DNA of 64,000 bases from Fennellomyces sp. T-0311 (lineage: Eukaryota > Mucoromycota > Mucoromycetes > Mucorales > Lichtheimiaceae), in NCBI GenBank assembly GCA_025266875.1, contig JALLLT010000055.1, forward strand, positions 186,001-250,000, read 5' to 3'. The notes beneath the pieces were generated by a model, which saw only the letters and a program-made list of their open reading frames with translations, did no database searches and was not told the origin of the DNA. This document shows positions 12,728-25,956 of the stretch, piece after piece; positions within the stretch are counted from its first letter, which is position 1, and every line of letters begins with the position of its first letter. The position numbers and the translations under genes are program-made.

Positions 12728-12816
12728 GTTAAATTCTCTACGAGGGGTACTAATATACCAAAGAGATTTAATAGTCTTTTTTCTTGGTATATTTGCACCT
12801 TTGTAGAGAATTTAAC
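12728..12816. repeat. Foldback inverted repeat (hairpin)
   Basis: Perfect 14-nt arms (12728-12741, GTTAAATTCTCTAC, and 12803-12816) enclose a second pair of 9-nt arms (12753-12761 and 12784-12792, ATATACCAA / TTGGTATAT). Together they form an interrupted hairpin with a T-rich loop. The spacing suggests a small non-autonomous foldback or MITE-like element. No target duplication is evident. Confidence 0.6.
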
Positions 12817-12907
12817 AGCAGATTCAGTGATGTTAACAGTTAACCGAATCAACAACGTAGGAAAAGGCTACGTTGAGAGTTGTGATTTCCGTCTTTACGG
12901 GGAAACA

Positions 12908-12983
12908 GAAAAGGTGTCCCAAATGAGGGCATGTTTAACTTTTTGTAATGATTATTCGCAGTAAGGAGCACTTTGGGACACTT
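12908..12983. repeat. Imperfect inverted repeat
   Basis: The sequence around 12908-12921 (AAAGGTGTCCCAAA) is complementary, with one mismatch or gap, to 12971-12983 (TTTGGGACACTTT). The loop is about 50 nt. It may be another small foldback element or chance. Confidence 0.35.
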
Positions 12984-13413
12984 TAGTTCATGTAGCTAGG
13001 GTAATCTGGCGTGGGGGATGGGGGCATGTTGTTTAAGCCAGCCTTGGCTTCATTGAAAGCGGGTACGCGCGCGAAATGGCTGACGATGTGTGGCGCCGCA
13101 GTACCGGCGCGCGGTGTACAGTTAAGACCGCGCAGGACGGAGATGGGTGTTTACCGCATACGGAAACGTGCACCTTTTTTCAAGCGGAGAACCAGTGTCT
13201 GAAAAAGACATAAATACCAGGCGAGCTCGCGTCGATTCTTTTTCTCTTATGCCTCTGTTCTGTAATCAGATCGGATAAATCTTTCGCCTTTTACTAAAGA
13301 TTTCCGTGGCTGCGGAACACCAAGGAGGTTATCACAAATTTTTTGACTTTCCATTGGTTTTCAATCAATCGGATTCATAACGCAAATAAGAAAATGAAAA
13401 TGCAACACTTTCT

Positions 13414-14677
13414 CTACTGCACACTGAGCTCCCGCACCGCCTTGTCAACCACTGCTGCGTCTGCCTCCGGTCGAATGCTTGGTGGTGAGTGTTGTCGGAG
13501 CTTCACGTTGGCCTGGGCAAACACTTGCGCCGTCATCGCGTCCATTCCGTATGACTTGGAGTAGACCACTTCCTTGACTCCAATCTGTACAATCTTGATC
13601 GCACAACCTAGTAAACCCATCCATAAATTGATTTTGCTAAAGAAATACTACTGCGTGGCTTACCAAGACATGGACATCTAACATTTGAGATTAGCCACCT
13701 TTGCCCCTGAGGAAAAAAATGCAAACTTACGTGTTGCAGTAGAGCACAACGCCCACTCCCAAATTCACGCGACCTCTGCCTGCCTCCAGCAGCGCATTCT
13801 CTTCTGCATGCATGCACAAGCATCTATCTAGCCCGGTACCACAGGGCGCGTTTGCGTTGCATCGGCCACATCCACCTTCGTTACAGTTGCGCAAGCCACG
13901 CGGGGTGCCGTTATAGCCTGTGGCGATGATGTGCGAGTCTTTAACTAGAATGCACCCAACGCGACGCTTCATGCAGTTGGACCGTCGAGCAGCGAGATCG
14001 GACAGTTGCATAAAATACGAATCCCACGACGGTCGTAGTCGGTCGCTGTTGGTCAAATCTGCGTCATCGAGTGATGCGAAAAAGTCGCTCTTTTGCTCAA
14101 ACATGTTGGTGACAGTGACCTCGGCGAGAGAGATGTAATGATGGAGCGGGACTTCGTTGCTCGGGGTGGAGGTGTTCGCGGCGCTGTTATACATGGCAAG
14201 ATCATCGTTAACGATAAACTTCTCTATTCCTATATCCGGAAGACCTAATGCTTTGGATCTGGAGCCCCTTTGGTTTAGCCCACTTTGGATCAAACGCCAT
14301 GGCAACCTGCTTACCTTTTAATATAACGGTGGTATCGCATAGAGAGCGGTGCCTGGACGGAAACCAAAAGGAAGAAGGGTCGCTTCCTATAGCAACATAT
14401 GAACATCTGTTGTCACCGAGATACTTGTTCCTTTTTACGTTAACAAATCGACGTTATGGCCGTCTACATCGCAAGTGACAAAGTTTTCCCGCCATCGCTC
14501 GGTGACATAGTTGTGCATTTCATCGATCGTCAAAAACGCTTTCGCTCCCTGTCGTGCAACTCGATCAAGCTGGGCGCTACCGCATATGTACAACATTTGG
14601 AATGCATGCTTCTCGACGAGGTACTCGGCAACTGAATGCTTCCCGCTGCATTGGGTTCCAATAATTCCAATAAACAT
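13414..14677 (-). CDS. DCD1: Deoxycytidylate (dCMP) deaminase
   Basis: Five exons (14677..14439, 14386..14315, 14258..13731, 13677..13664, 13607..13414) encode 348 aa. The enzyme deaminates dCMP to dUMP, the main supply for thymidylate synthesis. The first 30 residues carry a P-loop-like stretch (GTQCSGK), also seen in yeast Dcd1. The deaminase domain follows: SCMKRRVGC-like SNCMKRRVGCILV, GYNGTPRGLRNC, a Cys-rich insertion GGCGRCNANAPC, the HAE catalytic motif (CMHAEENALL) and the zinc motif TCPCLGC. Exon 4 is only 14 nt and encodes most of that zinc motif, so it must be spliced for activity. All introns have GT..AG borders and phases agree throughout. Confidence 0.95.
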
Positions 14678-15639
14678 GGCAAGAAAAAGTTGACCAAGCG
14701 GGGATATTTTGTTTCAGGCACAGTTGCTGTGCCAGACTATTTATCCCGTTCATTTCATTGAGAATACCTGTTTGGATTATTTAAACAGGTTCAATTTATT
14801 TACTGCATGACATCTAATCGTTTAACGTGTGCTGCGTTACATCCTGCAGCTCTTCAGAACGCTTTTTGTGGATGTAAAATCATCGGCCCCTCAGGATTTA
14901 ATTCGCTATCTATGGTGCATTCTGTCGCTTTTCCTACCTGTCATTTACAATTGTTTCCTGCGCGACGGTATCAATATACTGTAACTCGGGCTTGTTCGTC
15001 TACCCGTGGCACGCAGCTGCTTGCGACCAATTTACAGTTGCGAGGTGTTACAGCAGCAGGACTACGATTAATTCTAGCTCTTGATTGTTGAGGATATTGC
15101 GAAGTAAGAATCCATTTTAATTTAGCGTCTGCAAACGGATCAGCTCCTGGTCCCCTATTTTGCTCTGCTCACCTGCTTCGTCAGCTGGATCTCTACTTGC
15201 TATGTGATGATTTAGAAGTCCTATGTACTGAGATCAACAAACTCGCAGGTTTCCTTTTCGTATACTGATCTGCAACCAATAGGATGGTCAGTCTTGCTAT
15301 TGACCTCTTTTAAATCTGTTGCTCAACTGATCATGACAATTCTTCGGTATAAATAGTATGCTTCGTATTTTTGGTTGGAGCAAGCCGTTTGACAACAAGG
15401 TGGGGACAACGAAGCGGTCTGCGTATTGATAAAGATTAATGTCAGTGGCAATGCCCGTGACAGCGCCTAGAACTTCGGGCCAGTACCATTCATCTATTTG
15501 CATTGCTCGTAATAATATCTACCAACGATCTGGATGCAATAGTTGACCATCGTACCTATAGATTCCAAATGTGCATCTTACGGGTCTAAGGCAGTATTAT
15601 CATATTCTGGAATTGATTTATGGCTCTTCTGGCATGAAA

Positions 15640-16172
15640 GCATATAAGTATGCATATTTATGTTGATCCCCTCCTGATGTACTCTTTTCGTTTTGATTAG
15701 TATGATACAATACCGGAATAATCTCATAGGTCGCTGCCTGATATCCGCTTTGCAAGCCAAGCCATGAGATGTTCGATAAAGCCATAGTTGTTTGGATGTC
15801 GTATCCTCGACATACACCATCATCCATGGTTACATGTTTTCTCTTAGTCCTTGGTTATATCCACTGTCATTACGACGTCAACAACCGTACAGTTATCGAT
15901 TGCCCTGTTTGCTCTTATATGCAACCTTGACCCAGCTTTATCAATCATGTAAGGCAACTCCGTTAACTTGGTCTCAGATCTTTGGTCTCTTCGACAATAT
16001 GGCAAGATCATATGAGACTTGGTGATAACATGAATCTTTGGGAGTATTACACAAAGCATTCGTCTTCTCCGCCCCGACTCATCATCAGTATAAATAGAAG
16101 TAGCTTTCTTTAATAAAACAGGATTTTATTTTTGGTCTTGTCATTGAAGCTTTCCAATTGGGCGATACCACA
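15640..16172 (+). repeat. Decayed solo LTR, same family as 59565-60131
   Basis: Stretches around 15880-15910 and 16060-16172 resemble 59820-59850 and 60030-60131. Both copies share the CAACCG.ACAGTTATC segment, a TATAAATAGA promoter-like box, AATAAAA-type signals, TTTTTGGTCT.GTCATT and the terminal GCGATACCACA. The left end is not clear, so the start is approximate. The two copies differ at many sites and look old. Confidence 0.55.
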
Positions 16173-16280
16173 TTGGACATTAAATACTACCCGTTATTCC
16201 ATTGGATTCATAAGCGAAGAAGGCGTCAGCGACATTACATTCGCCACTTCTTCCCATTCATACATACATAATTTTGGATA

Positions 16281-16317
<37 letters not shown>

Positions 16318-16405
16318 TTGGCGGGATATCACCATGTCTATCAATATGCCTTTCTGTGGCCACCATTCGTTCTACACTGCGAATAATTTTTGGTGAATTT
16401 TGGTG

Positions 16406-16528
16406 AATAATTTTTCGAAGTGGTTAATCATAAGCTTTTTAACCACTTGAGTTACTAAAAATGGTAGTACAAGTGGTTAAAAAGCTTATGTTTAACAGCT
16501 GTAACCACTTTTAACCATCGAAATTATT
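16406..16528. repeat. Nested perfect foldback repeat
   Basis: A 21-nt perfect inverted repeat (16429-16449 and 16470-16490; core AAGCTTTTTAACCACTT) has a 20-nt loop. It lies inside a second, imperfect pair of arms: 16406-16427 starts AATAATTTTTCGA and 16511-16528 ends TCGAAATTATT. A half-arm GTGGTTA recurs several times. The symmetry suggests a foldback or MITE-type element that would be strongly hairpin-forming. Confidence 0.65.
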
Positions 16529-18706
16529 TGCAGTGCTACATGCTTGATGAGAAAAGTCGAACTAAGCGACAAGGGAATCTCATGCATGTGATTCCTTGGA
16601 AGTTTTTGCCAGTTTTCTATTGTTAGTGCTCTTTCCAAGCATAGATGCTAATTGGCATTTGGTTCGAGAGTTTATATTCGTATAGCTTCCACGTATTCTT
16701 CACTAGTAGCGTAATTTAGTAACAAGGCGTTGAGGGTACTCGACCCAAAGGCATATCGCAATCTTTGGAGCACGAAATAACAGATACACCGCTAGGTTCT
16801 TTTGGATTAATGCCCGATGAAGTGTACGAACGCGTTGCAAGCTCGCCATGGATCAAACTTTCTGTACGTAGATCGATAGCTCGCTCCTGTGGCCCGTACC
16901 TGGGCCACAAGACTTATGGAATACGTACAAAATACCTCCAAAACGCATGGCTTGCTATTACATAATTGCCTTTCCGTGGTACTGAAACAATCCCTTCTTG
17001 ATTGGTCCCGATTAAGCAAATAGCTGCTTGCTGATCATGTTAGGAAACAGGAAATTAGCTTTAATAAACTCTGTTGCTGTTAAAGGCTCTTTAGAGCTTG
17101 TACGTATATACCGATGATGGTTGTTGAGGGCTACGGCTGTTATCGATATGATCTGTTGTTCACTTTTCGGCGGTATAGACTCAGCCGCATTGGAATCTTT
17201 TGAATATTTATGTGTAGATTTAGGCTTTACGTAGTACATTAGGATTACACTCTGGCTCTGGATCGTGTGAAGAGCCTCATATTGTCAATAGGCATGTTTT
17301 CCAGATATTTTACGCCAGCTGATAGCCCCTCTAAAACCGACTTTGATGCGGTTCAATAGTGCTTTGTGAACTTCCTTGGCATTTACAGTTCCCTCATTGC
17401 AAAGCTTAATATGCCGTTGACTTCGTGTAGTCACGCCCTACCGATATAGATCCAACCATACAACGATTAACTCGTAGCCTCTCATGTTATATATACTGCA
17501 CAGTTATTCTACGAGTAACGAACACATATTCAATGTGTTACGAAAATTATACATGAGCATATGTCGTTTCTTTCGTCTTTTTATGTTGTAGCTCGGTGTG
17601 AACCATGCAGCAACCACCACATCCCATTTGCCAGTTATGTATGAGGATTGCATATGTAATCATAAAGTTCGTTTGTAAAGAAGCTCATGTTGTGAGGTGT
17701 TCACTCGAATTGGTTGCGCGAACTTACTTGTCAGTGTTTGCAAAGATATGGTATACCAGCATAGGTGGGTCGTAATGGGTCCAATATGCCTCAGTTTTCA
17801 TCTAGTAGCCTTACTGATACGTCATCGGAATATGGTTTGACGACTCTAGCTTAAACTTATGAATCTTCACTTTTATTCTTATTTTACTATCGCGCTCTCA
17901 TTTCTCATTACATCTGAAGTAGCGTTGGTGCTGAGCCTTGATATGAAGTGACTGGATGAACTCCCAAAATTCATAAATGATATCACTCCATTTCTTCCTT
18001 GACGTTCTCGACGTGATAATCCCCAGAACAAGCATCCCAAGAATATATAGTGCGATGCAGAATCTTTTTTCTTCGATCTGGTATTGCTGGGACGGTACGT
18101 AAACACCGGTTCCCCGCTCTATGCTGTAATGTTACTGCATCCTTTGACTTAGAGTGTGGCCTGGATGAATTGGAGAGAGTTGTGAAAGGGGTAAATATAA
18201 GCGAGTAGTCGTTTTATCCAGTAAAATGGCGACGTCGATGCTAAATCTACGTTACATTTTGCCGGACTAGCGTGCAGTGACGTTGCACTGGAGTAGTACA
18301 TGATGACCACATGCATCTTATATCAACTGCTCAATTTTTTCCACAGTGACCTTGCTGGAACCGGGTAATGATATAATAGGCAAGAGAACTGGGAGTTTTA
18401 CCAGAGCCTCTAGTCTGATGGGTGTAATTGAGAAATGCATTTTAGTGTCGTGGAAACGGATGTATCGGCCCGTTGCAAGGAGTATTTTGTCTCCGCCCTT
18501 TCTTTCTGACACGCTGGAAGTTTCTGTCAGCATACACTCTAGCAATTCTGCAAAAGGGCAACTGTACTGTCTGTGTACCGGAATTTGATAGGGGATGGCA
18601 GTCTATCAATGATCGATTGAACAATAAGGGTGAAGGGGGAAGTGTCAGAGCGGGGAAATACACAGTTGTCTGTTTTTGTTCTAAACGCGATGACCACAAC
18701 AGTAGC

Positions 18707-19794
18707 ATGAAAGAAGCGGAGCTGGCTTCAAAAGGAGGGGAGCCACTGGCATATTCCTTTAGCTGCTACATGCCAGAGTATTTCCCACAACCGCAACAAC
18801 AGCAACTAGCATATGAGCAACGAAGACGATGCTGGATCTGTTTTGACGAAGAATCCAAGGAGAGCGACGACGAACCTGTATGGGTAAAACCATGCAAGTG
18901 TTCCTTGACGTCTCATGAACAATGCCTACTCGACTGGATCGCCGAAAACCAAAAGACATCTCCCAGGACACGAGTACAGTGTCCACAATGCGCCACACCT
19001 TATGTCATTGCTGATCATGCCAGTCAAACGCTGATTGTATTAACCATGCTCGATCGGCTTGTGCATGCAGCGGCTCCGTACGTTACACTATTTGGCCTGG
19101 GGTGCTCCGCCATGGTCACGTCGACGACATTTGGTGCTTACACGGTCATGAATTTTCTCGGAGCAGAACAAGCAGAGCAGCTGATTGGTACGCCTGCTCA
19201 ATGGACTTGGCGAGTCTGGATCAGTCTGCCAGTGATTCCAGTGATTCTGGTATCCTCCAGATATCGTTGGGCGGATGGCTTTTTACCTTTTGCGACACTA
19301 CTTTTGCTTCGGGCCGTCGGAAGCCCCTTGCATCAGGTCAAGTTTTCATGGCCCCCTTCGCCCGTAGCCACCTTGGGCATGTTTCCTTGGATCAGGTACA
19401 CGCTTTCACCTCAAACACCGAACGGCTGCTGAACGGTTGCTTGTTTAGGTTGATATACAACAACTTGTTCTTGTTGATCCAGTTTCGATTATCGCGGTTA
19501 ATACTGCGCTATCGGTCTGGCCGTGGTCGACAACGACAACAACAACAACAACAACAACAGCAGCAACAGCAGCAGCAGGATAACGTACGCGATCGCCGGG
19601 AGTTTGATATGCTGACTCAAGCAGATACCAATGCTGGCTTGTCTATCATCGGTGCGCTGATGTGGCCGTTGATCAGCAGCTGGATTGGCAGGTACGTATG
19701 GCAAAGTGCGGGACAGGCTCTCTCCTATTTGTGCTTAAACCCAAATGCGCAGCTGCTTAAGCCATATCAAATTGGTTCGACACTATTTCCCTGA
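18707..19794 (+). CDS. RING-CH (MARCH-like) membrane E3 ubiquitin ligase
   Basis: Exon 1 is 18707..19395, then an intron 19396-19448 that restores frame. The N-terminal RING variant has the C4HC3 order: CWIC, CKC, H-x2-C in SHEQC, and CPQC, with the Trp of DWI; it would recruit an E2 enzyme. At least two or three hydrophobic segments follow (about residues 105-145 and 160-200), so the protein sits in a membrane, as MARCH5-type proteins of mitochondria do. A glutamine run (CAA/CAG repeats, 19533-19579) lies in the cytosolic part. The C-terminus is uncertain: either the frame ends at 19794, or a donor at 19691 (GTACGT) splices to 19807, adding NTLGGCLYVLIK and another exon after 19850. I slightly favour the spliced form. 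Confidence 0.8.
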
Positions 19795-20048
19795 GCCGTT
19801 CCATAGAAATACGCTGGGCGGGTGTTTATATGTACTTATCAAGGTAAATGAGCGTCTCCGCTTGTTTGTGGGGAGCAGCAATCTAACGTGCGCGGCAGGA
19901 CTTTACTGGCCTTTTGTATAGATGCGAAAAGATACGGCAGCGACGGTCGCGGCGCGTGCGAAACCATACAGAGATACCATAGTGTTGTTTAATATAAAGA
20001 AGTTTATTCACACAGATGCAGTTTTATTTTTGTATTACAAACGCTTGC

Positions 20049-23000
20049 TTAGCCAGTGAACGAGATGTTTGTCCTCGGCCGGCCGATTCTACCCTTTTTC
20101 TTGCTGGCGGCTGATGATGATGACGCCCCATTGGCATTGGGAGTCGCTGGATTGTCCTCCGGTAATGTATCGCCTCCTGCGCTGAAGAGCCTATCCATGG
20201 CTGATTCAGACATGCCCGATGCATTCGCCTTTCTCGACCGTTTGCTCGGCCGCGCAGTCTTCTTCTTATCGTCCTCTTCGGCTTTTCGCTTGAGTTGCAG
20301 CTGAAGATTGTTGTCCAGTTCTAGATATTGCCATGTCAGCCTTGCCATCCACCTTCTCTGATATAGTCTTACCCTCATCGTCCAGCAATAATGACACGAT
20401 TTCTCTAGGCTTAAAGTCAACTTGCTTGAATTCGCCACCTGAAATAACGACTTTTTGGATCTGCAAGAGAGCTTAGTTTCAAGCCGGCAACGTTAGAAAC
20501 GCACGACACTTTACCTCGTCTTTTTGTTTTGCACGCTGCAAGATCCGTTCTTCAATGGTGCCTTTGGTAATAAGCCTGTAGACGGTAACTTGTTTAGTCT
20601 GCCCCAGACGGTGTGCACGATCCATGGCCTGCTGATCGACCGTAGGATTCCAGTCGCTGTCGTAGAAAATAACGGTATCGGCGGCCGTCAAGTTGATACC
20701 AAGGCCACCAGCACGCGTACTCAACAAAAAGATAAAGATCTCGGGTCGCGTTTGCCAATCCTGCACCATATCGCGACGATCGGAAATCTTGGAAGAGCCG
20801 TCCAGACGCAGATACTTGTATTGCTTGTATGCGATATACTCCTCGAAAAGATCGATCATGCGCGTCATTTGGAAATAAATCAGACATCGATGGCCCTCCG
20901 CCTTTAACTTTTCAAGCAATCGATCCAGCGTAGCCAGCTTTCCGGAATCCAGAATAAGGTCGCGCATAGCTACATTGCATGTGAGCCAATGCAGTGCTCT
21001 TGATCCATTCATCCCACTTACCAGGAACCTTCATCATTGAATATCCGTGCCCGGATACCGGGTATGTCATGATACCTTGACCATCTGATTTCCGTGCCAC
21101 CGTTGATAAATCGGCGACCTCGGGTCGGTTTCTGGTGGTCACATATTGTGATTTGCCAAACAGGCATGCCCGAATGGATGGATCAAACATGAGGCTTGTC
21201 TGGTCGTTGGTAAATGACCTGTCTGGACATACGGCATCGATAGGCACTGAGCGAGCCTATACAGCACAATTAGCAACTAGTACAAAAAAAGTGCAAATGG
21301 ATTCTTACTCCAGGGATATAGCATTGGTCGAATTGCTCAGTCATATGGTGTATGTTGTCACCGATGCTGGTAAGATGATCCATGACACTTCCTGGTACAA
21401 CGGCAAGTTGACTCGTTGGCGCAGTGGATTCCCGAATGAGCAAACTGGCATACGTGTTGATAGGTGCCCCGGGATAGCTACAACAACAACAATAACAGCA
21501 ACAAAAAGCATTAGTAAACAACGTGAACAAACAAAAAGGCAAACAGCAGACCAACCTTTCATCATCGGATGAAGCATAGAATCGCCTCCGTGCTCGATTG
21601 TCGCGTCGTGCCAAGTAGGCAATCCATCGAGAAACCAAGGACTGCTTGAACAAATAACTTGCTTCCTGAGGAGAAGTATCAACGAATCGAAGGAAAGAGA
21701 ATGCAGCGTCTAACAATCGACCAATATCAGCAAAGAGTGGCAAGAATCCAAGGAAAGGCAGCATACCCTTTTCATCAGAGAACATGGATTCGTGTATGTG
21801 GTCGGGGCTCCAGATGTTCATTAGGTTATCGAGGTATCGTGTGGTGAAGCCGGCGTTGGATCGAGGGCCTGGAACTCGCAGAATTCCACCGTTGCGGTAA
21901 AGATGCTTAGGAATGTGATATTTGATGTGACTCTTGGATGAATACGGACAATATAAGGATGGTTCTTTGGAAAGTGATCCCGTTTCACTAAACGAACAGA
22001 ATGCCATGGGTGACACAACATCTGCACGCTCAAAGAGCTCGGGATGGTTGCACACCTACGTTTTGTGTCTAAGATTCCACCTGACGGCGCATAATGTCTC
22101 CACCTACCTTTCTGAATTGCATGACCAAGTTCATCAAACTATCCATGCTTTCTTCATTCAACGATGTGGCCTTTTCCAACAGCTCGGATATCGAGATCTT
22201 TTCCTTCAAGCCGCGATAAAGTGCTCGTTGTCGTGCCGTCAAGTCGCAATACACTTCCACTTCGATCTACAGCCACTGTGAGCCGTATACACTCTATATA
22301 ATGCCAAACCAGCATTACCTTTTCACCAAGTTCGTGTTGGACATTGCGCTTGATACGTCGCAACATGAATGGCTTCAAGATCATGTGTAACCGACGAAGC
22401 TGATGTTCGTTCAAGGTCCCTTTGTTTTCGGCGTGGCTCTCAATATCCTTGGAGAACCATTCGCTGAATTCCTCATGCGAATCGAACAATGTTGGCATGA
22501 TGAAATGCAGCAAGGCCCACAGTTCTTGCATGCTGTTCTGGATGGGGGTACCAGTCAATAGTAAACGATTGCGACAATGTAAACCTAGCAACTGTTTCCA
22601 CCGAGCACTGGAAGAGCTCTTGATAGCCTGAGCTTCATCCAGAACCATGTATTGCCACTTGACCCGCTGGAAATAGCTAACATCCGTAAGAACCTAACAT
22701 TCGAAAAGTTAAGAAAGCTTTTGCTTTTTCTCAAACAACAACCAGTTTTTACCAGCTGATAACTTGTAATGACAACATGGAAAGGAGCATCACGACCATA
22801 CAGCTGCTTGCGATTCCAGAACTGACGGAGTACTTTGCGATCTTTTGGATTACCCCAATACGGGAGTGCCTACATATCTTGACTTTAGCGACCAAACGTA
22901 CATACACACACACACACAATCGTGCAATAACAATTTACCCTAAATGAGGGAACAAACTTGGAAACTTCCTGTTGCCAGTTATGCAGAGTGGAAGCGGGGG

Positions 23001-25956
23001 CAATGACCAAGAAAGGACCCCAGATATTGTGTACTTCTGCCAGATAAGCCATTAACGAGATGGATTGCACGGTTTTACCGAGACCCATTTCGTCGGCAAG
23101 AATACCATTGATACCTTGCTCGTACAAATTGGCAAGCCAGTTCAAACCCTTCAGTTGATAGCTCTTCAGTTGACACATCAACATGGATGGTTGCTTGATT
23201 TCTTCCGTTCCCATACTGGATGGATCCTGGAAGTTCATCGTATCCACTAAGACATAATAGTCAGACCAAATGCTTTCTTTTTTTTGATATACAAGTGTAC
23301 TCACGTTGCGCGGCACTCATTGCAATATCAGAAGCATCACTTGCGGCCAACCTTCGTTCACGTGCACCTTCATCGAATGCTCGAGTCTTTTCACGTTGCT
23401 TGGCCAAGGCATTTTGTGCACTGCGACGTGCTTGTTCGCGAAGTTTCTCCTCATCGTCTAAAAGAATAAATTTAGACGGGAGGGTGCGGCAAGCTCGTGA
23501 ATCTACCTTCATCAAAGTCTATTTCATCAATGGATTGTGCTTCTCCGGTAATATCCAGTTCATCTTGCTGATCGGCGTCGTCGGTGGCAGGTGCGGGTGT
23601 AGAAGTATCACTGGCAGCTACTGCAGTTTCATCGTCGTCACCCATATCAGCTTTGATTTTACGACCAATGAAATGACTGTAGAGTTCAGTCTGTGTGATC
23701 AAAAAGTTGAGCTTGCGTGCTTGTCGTTGCGCTTCACGTCGCTCTTCTTCCAATCGCAATCGTTCCAAAGCCTCCTTTTCAGCCTTCTTTCGCAATTCAC
23801 GTTCTTCCTTTTCATTCTTTTTCCAGAACACAAGCATCTAACATCAAACCCTAAGTGATGGAGTTTCGGAAGACCTTGGTTTGAACGGTTACCTCTTTCA
23901 TGGCACGCTTGGCACGTGTCTGCACATCCTTGTTGATGCGACCACCCTTTGTAGCCGAACGTCTAACCTCCTTTTGACAATACTGGGCAACCTTTTTGCA
24001 GTTACCAGCTCTTGTTGCCTGCACACGCGACAGAATCCTTGCCATCTGTAACAAGTTAGGTGAGGCTGGACTGGATCGTCGCGGAAGCAAGCAAACTTAC
24101 TCTAGGAATATGCTTACGCGCAATATCCAACCATACAGCTTGCCGAGCCTCTTCAAGCCGATGCGTGGATGACTTATCGCTTCTATGAAAGACCAGCTGT
24201 TCCGTATATTCCTCGCTGTCATCGAGATATCCTTTGCGATGTCCGAATTTGGCCTTCTTGTGCTTCCGTCGCTGTCGTTCCTTGTCCTCTTTGGCAGCCT
24301 GGAGCAACATGGCCGTGGTGGCAGAAACTGGTGATCCACTCACGCCGTTCACCTGCTTCATTTCCGATCCATATCGCTTTTCATATATTCTTTGCAGGTG
24401 ATCATTAATCATTGCATGGCGATGCTATTGAGCAGCGCGTTAGAAGAGCGGTGGATGAGTGTGGGAAAAAAACGAGAGCCACTTACTGCTCGCTTGTTCT
24501 CGTATTCTTCAATAACGCGGTGCTTTCGTCTATAGACATCGATCATGTACTGAACCATTTCTTCTCTATGTGTGTTGAATATCTCTTCGTCGTCGTCATC
24601 GTCGGAAAGATCAAGCTCTTCCATTGTCTTTTCCGTCAAACTCTTGTGTCGCGGGCCGTCGTGATCACTGACTTCCTCTGCTGAAGAGTCGTCGCTGAGA
24701 TCGTATCGACGACGTGCAAGTTCCTTTGTGTTCTCTTTAGTCTGTCCATTCATGCCGGTCGCCATTGGTACGGTCTACCAACACAACATGAGAAACGGTT
24801 TTATCCATTGAAAAAGTAGCCTTACCTGCGTTGGAGTGCGTGTCTCTGAGGATGGAATAAGTGGAATGTCCTCAGTGTCCGTATCAGAATCGGCCATTTG
24901 ATACATCTCCTCCGTATCGTTGTTCAACAAGTTCTTGATACCGTTGCGGAAGGCAGGCGCTGGATCGGATGGTTGTGGCATGGCAGGCGCTGGTTCGGCT
25001 TCGAACGGCGGTTTCTGACTTGAATAAAACGACCGTTGCTGTGTTGTCGATGGCGTATCCGAAGACAAGAGCTGCGAGATTGACATGATGGGAGACGATG
25101 CAGCCTGGGAGCGATCATAGTGAAACGCCATCTGTTTTGGAGATATTAAATACCACAACGGTTATCTGCCTTTTTTTGTTACCTGTGGCGGTGACAGATG
25201 GGCTGACTCCTGCTTGACTGGTGGTCGCTGAGTCGTAGGCGCATATGACGAAGATGCCTAAAAGCGCTGTGTTCAGCTACGCGTTTTCCAATTGCTTAAA
25301 ACATGCACTTACTGGCTCTGTGTCGGCAGTGGTCTGAGCTGAGCGTATCGGATCATAATGAGTACCAGTGGGTGCGTGTATCGGCGGTCTAGGAAGCTGA
25401 AACGGTGTGCTAGTAGGACCCAAGTCTACCGGCAATGGCAGAGCAGGGGCAGCTGGACGCGCATAGTCTCTGTGCGAAGAGGGCTGGAATGGGCCGGGAT
25501 ACTGTTGGCGAGGAGGAGCAGGAGGAGGGGTAGGTGGTGGTACGGTCTATCAAAACACATTTGATCAATAAAGCACTCTATTACTGTCAAAACGGAATAT
25601 ATTACCTGCGGCAGTGGCCTGTGATCGCCGTAAGGTTGTCGTTCGGCATAATCCCACGACTGCTGTGAAGTTTGTGAATATGAGCGCGATGGAGGTGGAT
25701 ACGGGTCACGTCGTGCGTAATCAGCAGTGGCAGGATAAGGTTGACGATGCAATGAAGGGTTTGGTGGTGGCAAAGCATTGAACGATCCTGCGCCGTTTGA
25801 AGGCGAACGACTGTTATAAATGTCCCGTTCCTCTGAAGCAGGTGGTGAAGAAGAAAAAGGTGGTACGAATGCGGCCTCCTGCGACGATTGTTGCATACCG
25901 TGTTGTGGCCGATCAGATGGTGCCTGTTGCCGATGCTGAGAGTGATCGAAAGACAT
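20049..25956 (-). CDS. INO80: INO80 chromatin-remodelling ATPase
   Basis: Catalytic subunit of the nuclear INO80 complex, which slides nucleosomes and edits H2A.Z. I place 19 exons: 25956..25606, 25547..25313, 25258..25183, 25131..24826, 24774..24487, 24424..24101, 24046..23893, 23837..23507, 23457..23306, 23246..22939, 22869..22753, 22693..22319, 22266..22108, 22055..21556, 21477..21309, 21256..21022, 20969..20515, 20460..20373, 20320..20049. The first 250 residues are Pro/Gln/Ser-rich. An HSA/DBINO-type basic helical region follows (exons 6-9). Then comes the split SNF2 ATPase: [14 protein letters not shown] (Walker A), DEAQ ([10 protein letters not shown]), LTGTPIQNS, the long INO80-type insertion after [11 protein letters not shown], and the C-terminal lobe with [17 protein letters not shown] and DRAHRLGQ. 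An AT-hook-like GRIGRPR is near the C-terminus. Several exon limits were read by eye. Confidence 0.93.

Larger units (their letters stand above)
14678..18706. other. Repeat-rich intergenic region without intact genes
   Basis: About 4 kb upstream of both dCMP deaminase and the RING-CH gene. It holds a decayed solo LTR ending at 16172, a GA microsatellite (about 16285-16314), a nested foldback repeat (16406-16528) and scattered short ORFs, such as minus-strand 17012-17239, that I could not assign. No tRNA or intact transposon gene was recognised. Confidence 0.6.

Noticed and set aside
14678..18706. A tRNA or snRNA gene in the long spacer
   Set aside because: I looked for A/B-box and cloverleaf patterns and found none; a covariance-model scan would be needed to be sure.
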